From positions 1 to 5,475 of the forward strand of contig CANBSM010000161.1 in NCBI GenBank assembly GCA_947372155.1: a stretch of 5,475 nucleotides of DNA, written 5' to 3'. The translations under genes and the position numbers were made by a program. Shown here one piece after another: positions 1-5,475 of the stretch. Positions within the stretch are counted from its first letter, which is position 1. The number at the start of each line of letters is the position of its first letter. Origin of the DNA: Burkholderiaceae bacterium (GTDB lineage Bacteria > Pseudomonadota > Gammaproteobacteria > Burkholderiales > Burkholderiaceae). Below the pieces are notes generated by a model. The model was not told the origin of the DNA. It made no database searches and worked only from the letters and a program-made list of their open reading frames with translations.

Positions 1-365
1 CCCCAGCTATTGCGCCCTTGGCGCTTAGTTTTGCGCAGCACTTCTTTTTCATCTAAGGCCGGCTTATCAAACCTAGTTTCAAAAATATCCGCTTGATCGC
101 TTAAGTTAGCGCCAGCCTCTTGAACTGTAGAGCCGATACTATTTTCAACTTCTTTGAGAGTGGCGGCAGTTTCTTCTCGAAACTTTTTAAATTCTTCCAC
201 TTCCATTTGACGACTTACTTCAGACTTGACGTCCGCCATATAGCGCTGCGCACGCCCAAACAAATTACCAGCCATGCGAGCTACCTTAGGCAGGCGCTCT
301 GGTCCAACCACCACCAGAGCAACTACAGCAATGAGCGCAAGCTTTGAAACTCCGAGATCAATCAT
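1..365 (-). CDS. tatB: Sec-independent protein translocase subunit TatB (3' end cut by window)
   Basis: Inner-membrane subunit of the twin-arginine translocase, which with TatC binds twin-arginine signal peptides of folded export substrates. The visible 121 codons start MIDLGVSKLALIAVV, giving one N-terminal membrane helix (about residues 4-20). The family hinge VVGPERLP follows at 19-26, then an amphipathic helix and a charged, Glu/Lys-rich cytoplasmic region from about residue 40 that runs off the window. Residue 8 is Lys, where E. coli TatB has Glu; from memory this is usual in betaproteobacteria. The ATG at 365 is fixed by an in-frame TAA immediately upstream (366-368). There is no clear Shine-Dalgarno sequence. 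The gene follows tatA by 57 bases on the same strand, as expected for tatABC, so tatC should lie beyond position 1. Identity is firm; the C-terminus is not visible. Confidence 0.93.
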   Translation of the reverse strand, partial: MIDLGVSKLALIAVVALVVVGPERLPKVARMAGNLFGRAQRYMADVKSEVSRQMEVEEFKKFREETAATLKEVENSIGSTVQEAGANLSDQADIFETRFDKPALDEKEVLRKTKRQGRNSW

Positions 366-422
366 TTAACGCAGTTATTTAAATGCAGCATGAGTTTCTA
401 TCGCGCTTTATTTATTTACTAG

Positions 423-644
423 TTATTTGTTAATGTCTTTAGCCTGAACATCAACCGTCTTTTCTGCTGTTGCAGAACTTTGTTGAATCTGCTCTTTAGG
501 CTCTTCAGCAGCTTTCATGCCATCTTTAAAACCTTTTACAGCGCCACCCAAATCTTGTCCGATATTGCGCAATTTTTTGGTACCGAATACCAACATCACG
601 ATAACCAAAACAATCAACCAATGCCAAATGCTAAATGAACCCAT
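423..644 (-). CDS. tatA: Sec-independent protein translocase subunit TatA
   Basis: Small membrane protein that oligomerises to form the translocation path of the twin-arginine export system. At 73 aa it is within the usual TatA size. It begins [20 protein letters not shown], a single membrane helix at about residues 5-20. The conserved F20-G21 hinge and [18 protein letters not shown] amphipathic helix follow (about 22-42), then a low-complexity hydrophilic tail. His8 stands where E. coli has Gln8. A good Shine-Dalgarno (AAGGAGA on the minus strand, 652-658) sits 7 bases before the ATG. This is the strongest ribosome site among the operon genes here, fitting TatA being needed in excess over TatB and TatC. 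The gene starts 16 bases after the HIT gene ends, so co-transcription is likely. TatA rather than TatE or TatB is called from the FGTKKLR hinge and the position before tatB. Confidence 0.95.
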   Translation of the reverse strand: MGSFSIWHWLIVLVIVMLVFGTKKLRNIGQDLGGAVKGFKDGMKAAEEPKEQIQQSSATAEKTVDVQAKDINK

Positions 645-660
645 TTTTAATCTCCTTGGA

Positions 661-1017
661 TTATTTTTTCCAGGGGCGGGGACCGCCCATCACATGTAAA
701 TGCAAGTGATAAACCTCCTGCCCACCATCCGCACCATTGTTTACCATCAATCTAAAGCCGCCATCCTTACCAGGACGGCAGCCTTGCTCTTTGGCAAGAC
801 GCGGTGCTAACTCCATCATTCTACCCAGCAAAGGCGCATCTACGCTTTCCGCCGACTCCAGCATAGGGATATGCTTTTTAGGAATCATCAGAAAATGGAT
901 TGGCGCAGCCGGGTTGATATCTTTAAAAGCATAGATTTCCTCGTCCTCATACACCTTCTGGGAAGGAATCAAACCTTGAGAAATCTTACAAAACAGGCAA
1001 TTAGGATCGTGTGACAT
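661..1017 (-). CDS. hinT: HIT-family nucleotide hydrolase (HinT-like)
   Basis: Histidine-triad protein, predicted to be a cytosolic purine nucleoside phosphoramidase or nucleotidyl hydrolase. At 118 aa it matches the HinT branch. The visible motifs are C7-x2-C10 in an N-terminal CLFCKI, seen in many bacterial HIT proteins and possibly metal-binding; D33-I-N-P-A-A-P-I-H in the nucleotide-binding part; MIPKKHI with His49; and the triad H104-L-H-L-H108 followed by VMGG. The middle histidine, H106, is the expected nucleophile. Its position between hisE and tatA recurs in betaproteobacterial genomes, but no functional link to histidine synthesis or export is established. The ATG at 1017 is 24 bases after the hisE stop and has only a weak purine-rich ribosome site. 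Family membership is clear; the physiological substrate cannot be told from sequence. Confidence 0.9.
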   Translation of the reverse strand: MSHDPNCLFCKISQGLIPSQKVYEDEEIYAFKDINPAAPIHFLMIPKKHIPMLESAESVDAPLLGRMMELAPRLAKEQGCRPGKDGGFRLMVNNGADGGQEVYHLHLHVMGGPRPWKK

Positions 1018-1041
1018 ACTTTTTCTCGTATTTATCCGTAC

Positions 1042-1443
1042 TTACTCTTTACCAACTGCTTTTCTCGCGGCCTTCTCTTCAATGCCAGAAGTACCCAAGC
1101 GACGATCAAGCTCGGCAATGACATCTTCCGGGCGTAGGTTAAATTGAGACAAAGCAATCAAGCAGTGAAACCACAAATCGGCCATTTCGCCCACCAAGAG
1201 CTTTTGCTGATCAGCCGCCAAATTAGAGTTGCGCGCATCTTTTGCCGCCATCACAGCCTCAGTCGCTTCTTCGCCAATCTTTTTCAAGATCCCGTCATCA
1301 CCCTTTGAAAAGAGTAAAGCGGTATAAGAAGTTTTTGGATCTGTTTGGCCCGCCTTAAATGCATCACGACGTTGATCAACTACATCGGCTAAATGGATTA
1401 ATCCAGATTCAATTTTTTTGTCTGAATTCAGTATTTTGTTCAT
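1042..1443 (-). CDS. hisE: Phosphoribosyl-ATP pyrophosphatase HisE
   Basis: Second step of histidine biosynthesis: hydrolyses phosphoribosyl-ATP to phosphoribosyl-AMP and pyrophosphate, giving the HisI substrate. The protein is 133 aa with the all-alpha (MazG-like) NTP pyrophosphohydrolase pattern. E58-E-A-T-E62 lies in [16 protein letters not shown] and E86-M-A-D89 in [12 protein letters not shown], forming the EExxE...ExxD metal site. The C-terminal [17 protein letters not shown] is typical of beta-proteobacterial HisE. It is a little longer than usual because of about 10 extra N-terminal residues and a short insertion near residues 28-34. The ATG at 1443 is the first start after an in-frame TGA (1456-1458) and lies 17 bases after the vapC stop. 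There is no recognisable Shine-Dalgarno, only A/T-rich sequence, so translation may depend on coupling to vapC. HisE is a separate gene here, not fused to HisI as in E. coli. Confidence 0.95.
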   Translation of the reverse strand: MNKILNSDKKIESGLIHLADVVDQRRDAFKAGQTDPKTSYTALLFSKGDDGILKKIGEEATEAVMAAKDARNSNLAADQQKLLVGEMADLWFHCLIALSQFNLRPEDVIAELDRRLGTSGIEEKAARKAVGKE

Positions 1444-1460
1444 TAATATATTTTTTCAGA

Positions 1461-1856
1461 CTATACAGTCCAATCCTCTACCTGTAGCTTCTGAATCCTT
1501 TTAAAAGCTTGGTCATTTGTTACTAAAATTGCCCCGAGCTGAGAAGCATGTGCTGCAATTTGCATGTCAAGAGGGCCTAGTAAATTTCCATTACTCTCTA
1601 ATTGAGCCCTTAAAACACCATAATGCTCCGCTACATCAGTATCCCAAACCAAAACATCCACTCGCTTTAAAAACTCTTGTACAACCAAATGTAAGTTCCT
1701 TGCATTTGGCTTTTTTGCCAAACCATAGAGAATTTCACCTTCAGATATAACTGACAAGCATAGTCTTTCCATAGGAACACTGGCGATTTTTCTGCTTACT
1801 ACTGGGTTTTTCTTAATCAGGCTGCTGATGGTATTGGTATCGAGCATATATCTCAT
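1461..1856 (-). CDS. vapC: VapC-type toxin, PIN-domain ribonuclease
   Basis: Toxin of a type II toxin-antitoxin pair. PIN-domain VapC proteins are Mg2+-dependent endoribonucleases, often cutting tRNA or rRNA. The expected acidic residues are all present in the 131-aa protein (numbered from the ATG): D6 in MLDTN, E41 in VISEGEILYG, D97 in GPLDMQIAAHA and D115 in VTNDQAF. It therefore looks intact and active. The ATG at 1856 overlaps the vapB stop as TGATG, the usual translational coupling of antitoxin to toxin. A GTG at 1857-1859 could add one residue but is less likely. It is followed 17 bases later by hisE on the same strand, so the module is embedded in the his operon rather than beside it. 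The exact RNA target cannot be predicted, so the symbol is by family. Confidence 0.9.
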   Translation of the reverse strand: MRYMLDTNTISSLIKKNPVVSRKIASVPMERLCLSVISEGEILYGLAKKPNARNLHLVVQEFLKRVDVLVWDTDVAEHYGVLRAQLESNGNLLGPLDMQIAAHASQLGAILVTNDQAFKRIQKLQVEDWTV

Positions 1857-2119
1857 CACTCATTGACTCCAGCAAAAGGATCTCGATCTTGCGAACCTTG
1901 ATTTCGATCTTTAGGGCTTAAGAAATCCAAAGGAACATCCGCGCTCGCAAGCGCCAAGAAAAAACTATCCCAGTTTTCAGGTCTTCTGGAAAGAATTAAA
2001 TCACCTGTATTAGCATCGCGCCGAATAAAAACCTCTTTTTCCTCGAAACGAAATGCCGCAGGCAAGCGTATGGCCTGGCTGCGTCCATTCATAAAGATTT
2101 TTGCTATTAGGCTCATCAT
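1856..2119 (-). CDS. vapB: VapB-type antitoxin, AbrB/SpoVT-like DNA-binding
   Basis: Antitoxin partner of the downstream PIN toxin, expected to block VapC with its C-terminal part and to repress its own promoter with its N-terminal swapped-hairpin domain. The 87-aa protein shows the family signature AKIFMNGRSQAIRLPAAFRF at about residues 6-25, then EVFIRRD and GDLILSRRP strands. The C-terminal tail, with PENWDSFF and many acidic residues, fits toxin binding. Two adjacent ATGs (2119 and 2116) are both served by AAGGAG on the minus strand (2125-2130), spaced 5 and 8 bases, so the N-terminus is uncertain by one residue. The stop overlaps the vapC start. It begins 83 bases after hisI; that gap holds a perfect palindrome suited to autoregulation. 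Confidence 0.88.
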   Translation of the reverse strand: MMSLIAKIFMNGRSQAIRLPAAFRFEEKEVFIRRDANTGDLILSRRPENWDSFFLALASADVPLDFLSPKDRNQGSQDRDPFAGVNE

Positions 2120-2130
2120 CCTAGCTCCTT

Positions 2131-2152
2131 GGTATATATCAAAGTATATACC
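2131..2152. promoter_or_regulatory. Probable VapBC autoregulatory operator (perfect inverted repeat)
   Basis: A perfect inverted repeat, GGTATATA-N6-TATATACC, abuts the vapB ribosome site (2125-2130) and lies 11 bases upstream of the first vapB ATG. Palindromes of this shape at this position are what VapB or VapBC complexes bind in characterised members of the family. Occupancy would cover the probable -10 region and the start of the mRNA. The repeat is seen directly; that it is the operator is inference. Confidence 0.7.
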
Positions 2153-2169
2153 ATTCTAAACTAGAGCAA
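2141..2169 (-). promoter_or_regulatory. Candidate vapBC promoter
   Basis: On the minus strand a TTGCTC (2164-2169) lies 17 bases before TACTTT (2141-2146), or 15 before TATACT (2143-2148). The -10 region falls inside the palindromic operator, which would explain repression by VapBC. Match to consensus is modest. If active, this promoter would also feed hisE, hinT and tatAB downstream, so toxin-antitoxin regulation could reach those genes. Confidence 0.35.
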
Positions 2170-2186
2170 ACTGAAAATAAAGCCCC

Positions 2187-2216
2187 AAAATAATGTCTTG
2201 GGTCAGGTTTTACTGA
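2187..2216 (-). other. Possible out-of-frame remnant of the HisI C-terminal tail
   Basis: Reading the minus strand one base out of the hisI frame from 2216 gives [10 protein letters not shown], resembling the V-L-K-D-P-x-H-I-Y ending recalled from burkholderial HisI proteins. It starts exactly where the in-frame protein loses similarity, and an AAAA run (2217-2220) next to it is a plausible slip site. The resemblance is short and could be chance. Confidence 0.4.
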
Positions 2217-2592
2217 TTTTGATCCAACTTGAGCTTACAGAATCCCATTGCCTAAAGAAGCAACTATGCTCACCCGTATGACAAGCAATCCCATCTTTTT
2301 GCTCAACCATCAGCAAAATCGTATCCCCATCACAATCCAAGCGAATTTCTTTTACTTTCTGGGTATGCCCAGATTCTTCGCCCTTGTGCCATAGCTTTTG
2401 TCTAGAACGAGTCCAGTAGACAGCCTCACCCAAGCGGATGGTTTCCAAAAGAGCATCGCGATTCATCCAGGCCATCATCAAGATATCCTTGCTGCCAATT
2501 TCTTGGGCGATTACTGGAACCAATCCTTGGTCATTCCAAGTCACCGCTTCTAGGAGAGCCTGGTCTAGTGAGTTTTTATTTGTATCTGACAT
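2203..2592 (-). CDS. hisI: Phosphoribosyl-AMP cyclohydrolase HisI
   Basis: Third step of histidine biosynthesis: opens the adenine ring of phosphoribosyl-AMP to give ProFAR, the HisA substrate. The 129-aa protein shows [12 protein letters not shown] (19-30), [10 protein letters not shown] (39-48), [18 protein letters not shown] (59-76), the Mg2+ site D86-C-D-G-D90 and the Zn2+ cysteines C87, C104 and C111 in [12 protein letters not shown]. All key residues are present, so it should be active. The C-terminus stops at [10 protein letters not shown], without the DPVLKDP..IY-like tail I expect in related proteins. A similar tail is readable in the +1 frame at 2187-2216, suggesting a late frameshift that trims about ten residues. 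Start ATG at 2592 with only a weak GGAT upstream. It is separated from hisF by the oppositely oriented hicAB. No convincing private promoter is seen in 2593-2726, so readthrough from hisF may supply it. Confidence 0.94.
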   Translation of the reverse strand: MSDTNKNSLDQALLEAVTWNDQGLVPVIAQEIGSKDILMMAWMNRDALLETIRLGEAVYWTRSRQKLWHKGEESGHTQKVKEIRLDCDGDTILLMVEQKDGIACHTGEHSCFFRQWDSVSSSWIKISKT

Positions 2593-2705
2593 TTATCCAA
2601 TTTTGACAGAATTATTAAGGGCTACCCAAATAAGAATCGCCTTCGGCTTACTGCAACAGCCCATCCCACCTTCTGGACAATAACCCTTTTTGTGTGTTTG
2701 ATGTG

Positions 2706-2720
2706 TATAAAATTTATAAT
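2706..2720 (+). promoter_or_regulatory. hicAB promoter -10 region with overlapping palindrome
   Basis: A consensus TATAAT (2715-2720) lies just 6 bases before the hicA ATG, and a second TATAAA lies at 2706-2711. The two overlap in the palindrome TATAAA-A-TTTATA (2706-2718), a plausible binding site for the HicB ribbon-helix-helix domain. The best -35-like element is TTGTGT at 2690-2695, 19 bases from TATAAT and so not ideal. Starting from TATAAT, the mRNA would begin at or within a base or two of the ATG. The rest of the 134-base gap 2593-2726 shows no gene and no clear promoter towards hisI. Confidence 0.5.
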
Positions 2721-2726
2721 GCGTAG

Positions 2727-2909
2727 ATGAATAGCAAAGAACTCATCAAGACATTAGAAAAAGATGGCTGGGTATTGCGGGGCTCAAAAGGCTCTCATCA
2801 TGTTTTTAACCATCCCCGCAAGGCTGGACACATTACCGTTCCATACCCTTAAAAAGATCTGGGCATTGGATTGGTGCAAAAGATACTGAAACAAACAGAA
2901 ATTAAATAG
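2727..2909 (+). pseudogene. hicA: HicA mRNA interferase, interrupted by a nonsense codon
   Basis: HicA toxins are small RNases with a double-stranded-RNA-binding-like fold that cleave mRNA. The reading frame, 60 codons in all, begins MNSKELIKTLEKDGWVLRGS, followed by KGSHHVF with the conserved catalytic histidine (H24). HPRKAGHITVPYP ends at residue 41, then comes TAA (2850-2852). After it the same frame continues KDLGIGLVQKILKQTEIK to TAG (2907-2909), the normal HicA C-terminal helix. Intact relatives read P-K-K-D-L here, so one A-to-T change (AAA to TAA) in the first lysine explains the stop with no frame change. The 41-residue product keeps H24 but lacks the final helix, so it is probably unfolded and inactive. 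No Shine-Dalgarno precedes the ATG. hicB follows 8 bases after the original stop. A sequencing error or readthrough would be the alternatives. Confidence 0.85.
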
Positions 2910-2917
2910 AGGGGTCA

Positions 2918-3313
2918 ATGATGAAATATCCAATTGCTATTGAACCAGGTGGAGATAAGTTGGCATGGAGCGTCATCGTTCCTGATATGCCAGGCTGTTT
3001 CTCGGCTGCTGACAGCGGTATTGACGAGGCTATTGAAAATGCCAAAGAAGCGATTGGGCTTTGGATTGAAACCGCCCTAGATGCGGGCGAAGATATACCC
3101 AAGCCCAGCTCCATTACCGATCTACAGAAGAAGAAAGTGTTCAAGGGATTTATCTGGGCAATTGCCGAGATAAATCCATCTTTGCTATCAGACGATATTG
3201 AAAGAGTAAATATCTCTTTACCAAAAAGAGTATTGGCAAGATTAGATGCCAAAGCTAAATCCGCTGGTGAAAATCGCTCTGCTTTTATCGCGCATATGGC
3301 GATTAGCGCTTAA
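2918..3313 (+). CDS. hicB: HicB antitoxin and probable autorepressor
   Basis: Antitoxin of the hicAB module. The 131-aa protein has the N-terminal HicB fold (partial RNase H-like): MKYPIAIEPGGDKLAWSVIV, then PDMPGCFSAADSGIDEAIEN and AIGLWIETALDAGE at about residues 44-58. The C-terminal ribbon-helix-helix DNA-binding segment, ERVNISLPKRVLARLDAKAK and SAGENRSAFIAHMA, lies at about 95-128. The gene is complete with no visible lesion, although its toxin gene is broken. Two ATGs (2918 and 2921) share a GAGG ribosome site at 2909-2912; the second gives the family-typical MKYPI start with an 8-base spacer. The gene ends 9 bases from the end of hisF, tail to tail. With hicA dead it has no local toxin to neutralise. 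It might remain as a self-repressor, neutralise a HicA elsewhere, or be in early decay. Confidence 0.9.
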   Translation: MMKYPIAIEPGGDKLAWSVIVPDMPGCFSAADSGIDEAIENAKEAIGLWIETALDAGEDIPKPSSITDLQKKKVFKGFIWAIAEINPSLLSDDIERVNISLPKRVLARLDAKAKSAGENRSAFIAHMAISA

Positions 3314-3322
3314 GAACCCTAA

Positions 3323-4081
3323 CTAAATCCGAACCGGAATTCCTTGGGCTGCCATATATTCTTTTGCCTGCCCAACGGTGTAATCACCATAGTGAAAAAT
3401 GCTAGCTGCCAATACTGCATCTGCATGGCCCTTAGTAATACCATCGACTAAATGCTGCAAATTACCAACGCCGCCAGAGGCAATCACGGGAACAGAAACC
3501 GCGTCGCTTACTGCAGCAGTTAAAGCCAAGTCAAAGCCATCTTTGCTGCCATCGCGGTTCATGCTAGTTAATAGAATCTCGCCTGCACCACGTTTAGCCA
3601 CCTCAGTAGCCCATGTGACTACATCCATTCCGGTCGCAGTTCTACCACCATGGGTGAACACTTCCCAATTACCCGCTTCAGTTTGCTTAGCATCAATCGC
3701 CACCACAATACATTGGGAGCCGTAATAAGCAGCAGCATCCGAAACTAAATCAGGATTGGCTACCGCGGAAGAATTCATGCTCACTTTATCTGCACCCGCA
3801 TTGAGCAAGCGACGCACATCAGCAACCGCACGAACACCGCCACCAACAGTCAAGGGAATAAATACTTGTGAAGCAACATCTTCAATGATGTGCAAAATGA
3901 GATCGCGCCCATCAGAGGTCGCAGTAATATCTAAGAATGTCAGCTCATCGGCGCCTTGGGTATCATACCGTTTAGCGATTTCTACAGGATCGCCTGCATC
4001 ACGCAAGCCTACAAAGTTCACACCTTTAACAACGCGCCCTGCAGTGACATCAAGACAGGGAATAATTCGCTTAGTTAACAC
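3323..4081 (-). CDS. hisF: Imidazole-glycerol-phosphate synthase, cyclase subunit HisF
   Basis: Cyclase half of the HisF-HisH complex: takes ammonia produced by HisH and PRFAR to form imidazole-glycerol phosphate for histidine and AICAR for purine synthesis. The 252-aa (beta/alpha)8 barrel is full length. Catalytic D11 (IIPCLDV) and D130 (VVAIDAKQ) are present, with phosphate-binding loops LTVGGGVR (77-84) and VIASGGVG (199-206) and the [13 protein letters not shown] segment (173-185). The start is GTG at 4081, sharing its G with the hisA stop (TAGTG), so translation is likely coupled to hisA. No strong Shine-Dalgarno lies inside the hisA end. Downstream, the next same-strand gene, hisI, is displaced by about 730 bases through the hicAB insertion. 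There is no terminator in the 9 bases before hicB ends. Confidence 0.97.
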   Translation of the reverse strand: MLTKRIIPCLDVTAGRVVKGVNFVGLRDAGDPVEIAKRYDTQGADELTFLDITATSDGRDLILHIIEDVASQVFIPLTVGGGVRAVADVRRLLNAGADKVSMNSSAVANPDLVSDAAAYYGSQCIVVAIDAKQTEAGNWEVFTHGGRTATGMDVVTWATEVAKRGAGEILLTSMNRDGSKDGFDLALTAAVSDAVSVPVIASGGVGNLQHLVDGITKGHADAVLAASIFHYGDYTVGQAKEYMAAQGIPVRI

Positions 4082-4842
4082 TAGATGATTTTCTTTGCGT
4101 ACTTGAGGGTTAACTCATCGGCATATTTTTGAGCGGCTGCAAGATCAAGGTCGCCAGCGTAGATTGAGCGTCCCGCAATCACACCCATGACACCCTCTTC
4201 TTCAGCTTTACAAAGCGCTTCAATATCTTGATTGTTAGAGAGGCCGCCACTGGCAATGACCGGGATACGAATGGCTTGAGCCAGCTTGATTGTGGCTTCG
4301 ATGTTGACGCCCTTGAGCATGCCATCCCGTCCAATATCGGTATAGATAATGGCCTCTACGCCCCAATCTTCAAACTTCTTGGCAAGATCAATCACTTCAT
4401 GACCGGTAATCTTGCTCCAACCATCAGTCGCTACTTTGCCATCACGTGCATCAAGACCAACCATCACATGACCAGGAAATGCTGTGCAAGCATCTTGCAC
4501 AAAGCCAGGATTCTTCACGGCTGCTGTACCAATGATGACAGTGCTAATACCGTCATCTAATAAACGTTCAATGGTTTCAAGATCACGAATCCCACCACCG
4601 AGTTGGACAGGGATTTCATTGCCAACTGCTTTAAGAATCGATTTAATCGCAGACTCATTTTTGAGCTTGCCAGCAAATGCGCCATTGAGATCTACCAAAT
4701 GCAAACGTCTAGCACCTTTGCTAATCCAATGCGCTGCCATTGCGCCAGGGTCCTCTGAAAATACCGTGGCTTTATCCATATCACCTTGTTCGAGTCGAAC
4801 ACAGTGGCCGTCTTTAAGATCAATTGCGGGAATCAGCAGCAT
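4081..4842 (-). CDS. hisA: ProFAR isomerase HisA
   Basis: Fourth step of histidine biosynthesis: Amadori isomerisation of ProFAR to PRFAR, the substrate of HisF-HisH. The 253-aa (beta/alpha)8 barrel is complete. It begins [20 protein letters not shown], with catalytic D8. Phosphate loops are VQLGGGIRD (79-87) and VIASGGLSN (195-203), the second acid D131 is in MVGLDARDG, and T168-D169 lie in [12 protein letters not shown]. The TDIGRDG segment and AIDLKDG start separate it from its paralogue HisF, which has LTSMNRDG and PCLDV. The ATG at 4842 follows the hisH stop by 18 bases; the spacer is pyrimidine-rich with no Shine-Dalgarno, suggesting coupling to hisH. The stop overlaps the hisF GTG by one base. 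Confidence 0.97.
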   Translation of the reverse strand: MLLIPAIDLKDGHCVRLEQGDMDKATVFSEDPGAMAAHWISKGARRLHLVDLNGAFAGKLKNESAIKSILKAVGNEIPVQLGGGIRDLETIERLLDDGISTVIIGTAAVKNPGFVQDACTAFPGHVMVGLDARDGKVATDGWSKITGHEVIDLAKKFEDWGVEAIIYTDIGRDGMLKGVNIEATIKLAQAIRIPVIASGGLSNNQDIEALCKAEEEGVMGVIAGRSIYAGDLDLAAAQKYADELTLKYAKKII

Positions 4843-4860
4843 AGCGAATGGATAGGAGTA

Positions 4861-5475
4861 TTAAGGTTGCCAAGAAACAAAATTTTGATAAAGCTTTAAA
4901 CCGTATTCTGCACTTTTTTCTGGATGAAATTGAGTTGCAAAAATATTATCTCGCGCCACCGCAGATGTAAACCAATCGCCATATTCAGTAGAGCCGGCTG
5001 TATCTTCATTGCGCTGCGGTACAACATAATAGCTATGCACAAAATAAAAGCTTGTTAAATCAGGTATGCCATTCCAAAGGGGGTGGTTTCGGTCTTGACG
5101 CACCTGGTTCCAGCCCATATGAGGGACTTTATAGGAAGATCCATCTGGCTGCTTTTTACCAGCCAACTCAAAACGACGTACCTCCCCAGGAATCAAGCCC
5201 AGGCAAGGTGTCCATTGCTCGGTAGCGCGTACCTCTGCACTTCTATCAAACAGCATTTGTTCGCCTACACAGACCCCTAAAAGCGGCTTGCTCTTGGAAG
5301 CCTCCAGTAAGGCATCTAACAATCCAGATTCTTCTAGATGCTTCATGCAATCTGGCATAGCACCTTGACCGGGCAAAACGACGCGATCTGCAGAGTGGAT
5401 CTCTTCTGGCTGATGAGCAATCAATACATTGTCATCAGGCGCAACATGATGAAATGCTTGATATACGGAACGGAG
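4861..5475 (-). CDS. hisH: Imidazole-glycerol-phosphate synthase, glutaminase subunit HisH (5' end cut by window)
   Basis: Class I glutamine amidotransferase that hydrolyses glutamine and channels ammonia to HisF. The open frame continues to the window edge: 204 residues are visible, starting [15 protein letters not shown]. Relatives have roughly ten residues before this (a VDYGMGN-like start), so only the extreme N-terminus is missing. An apparent TTG start at 5424 is internal and should not be used. The visible parts are [12 protein letters not shown], the nucleophile elbow [12 protein letters not shown] (Cys69 of the visible protein), [17 protein letters not shown] and the [10 protein letters not shown] motif with His184 and Glu186 completing the triad. 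All catalytic residues are present. It precedes hisA by 18 bases on the same strand. Confidence 0.96.
   Translation of the reverse strand, partial: LRSVYQAFHHVAPDDNVLIAHQPEEIHSADRVVLPGQGAMPDCMKHLEESGLLDALLEASKSKPLLGVCVGEQMLFDRSAEVRATEQWTPCLGLIPGEVRRFELAGKKQPDGSSYKVPHMGWNQVRQDRNHPLWNGIPDLTSFYFVHSYYVVPQRNEDTAGSTEYGDWFTSAVARDNIFATQFHPEKSAEYGLKLYQNFVSWQP

Noticed and set aside
366..422. ATTTAAAT-centred near-palindrome in the tatA-tatB gap.
   Set aside because: The flanks do not pair beyond the A/T core; it is best explained as A/T-rich spacer.
1857..1859. GTG as the vapC start.
   Set aside because: The adjacent ATG overlapping the vapB stop (TGATG) is the usual coupled start and gives the family-typical MRYMLDTN beginning.
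2184..2202. Inverted repeat CCCAA-N9-TTGGG followed on the minus strand by T-rich sequence, a possible terminator after hisI.
   Set aside because: The stem is only 5 bp with a 9-base loop and the T tract is broken, which is too weak to call.
2593..2726. Private promoter or small RNA upstream of hisI, including short GC stems such as GCC-GAA-GGC.
   Set aside because: No -35/-10 pair with sensible spacing towards hisI was found, and the stems are too short to support an RNA call.
2902..3252. Long minus-strand open frame opposite hicB.
   Set aside because: It is the antisense shadow of hicB; the plus-strand frame has clear HicB domains and a ribosome site, while this one shows no family motifs.
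3399..4855. Several plus-strand open frames opposite hisF and hisA.
   Set aside because: They mirror well-conserved barrel enzymes on the other strand, with no recognisable domain.
5422..5424. TTG as the start of hisH.
   Set aside because: The same frame stays open to the window edge and encodes the expected HisH N-terminal region ([11 protein letters not shown]), so the start is outside the window.

Overview
The window is a stretch of bacterial chromosome that reads mostly on the minus strand. In transcription order it carries hisH (5' end cut by the window), hisA, hisF, hisI, hisE, a HIT-family hydrolase (hinT-like), tatA and tatB (3' end cut). This late-histidine order running into HIT-tatA-tatB is typical of Betaproteobacteria of the Burkholderia/Ralstonia/Polynucleobacter type. 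The moderate, non-GC-rich composition and the TatA/TatB N-termini (His8 in TatA, Lys8 in TatB) make a Polynucleobacter-like freshwater Burkholderiaceae my best guess. That is inference from recall of family sequences, not a database result.

Region by region: 4861-5475 hisH, 4081-4842 hisA and 3323-4081 hisF (overlapping hisA by one base) encode imidazole-glycerol-phosphate synthase (HisF and HisH) and the isomerase HisA that supplies it. hisI (2203-2592) and hisE (1042-1443) encode the two earlier steps that make the HisA substrate. hinT (661-1017), tatA (423-644) and tatB (1-365) follow closely spaced on the same strand. HIT proteins hydrolyse purine nucleoside phosphoramidates or related nucleotides. 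TatA and TatB belong to the twin-arginine export machinery; tatC would be expected just beyond position 1.

Two toxin-antitoxin modules interrupt the conserved order. A vapBC-type module (1461-2119) lies between hisI and hisE, in the same direction as the operon, with its own palindromic operator. A hicAB module (2727-3313) lies between hisF and hisI in the opposite direction, so readthrough of the his operon would be antisense to it. The hicA toxin gene carries an in-frame TAA at codon 42, where family members have a lysine of a PKKDL-like motif, while hicB is intact. The window therefore appears to hold a dead toxin with a surviving antitoxin/repressor.

A further sign of remodelling is that HisI ends early. 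A segment resembling the usual HisI C-terminal tail can be read just past the end in the +1 frame, next to the vapBC insertion.

I see no RNA genes, IS elements, CRISPR arrays or strong intrinsic terminators. No gene-free stretch exceeds about 135 bases. I did not find a previously undescribed multi-gene system. The unusual content is the double toxin-antitoxin invasion of a core biosynthetic operon and the decay around it.
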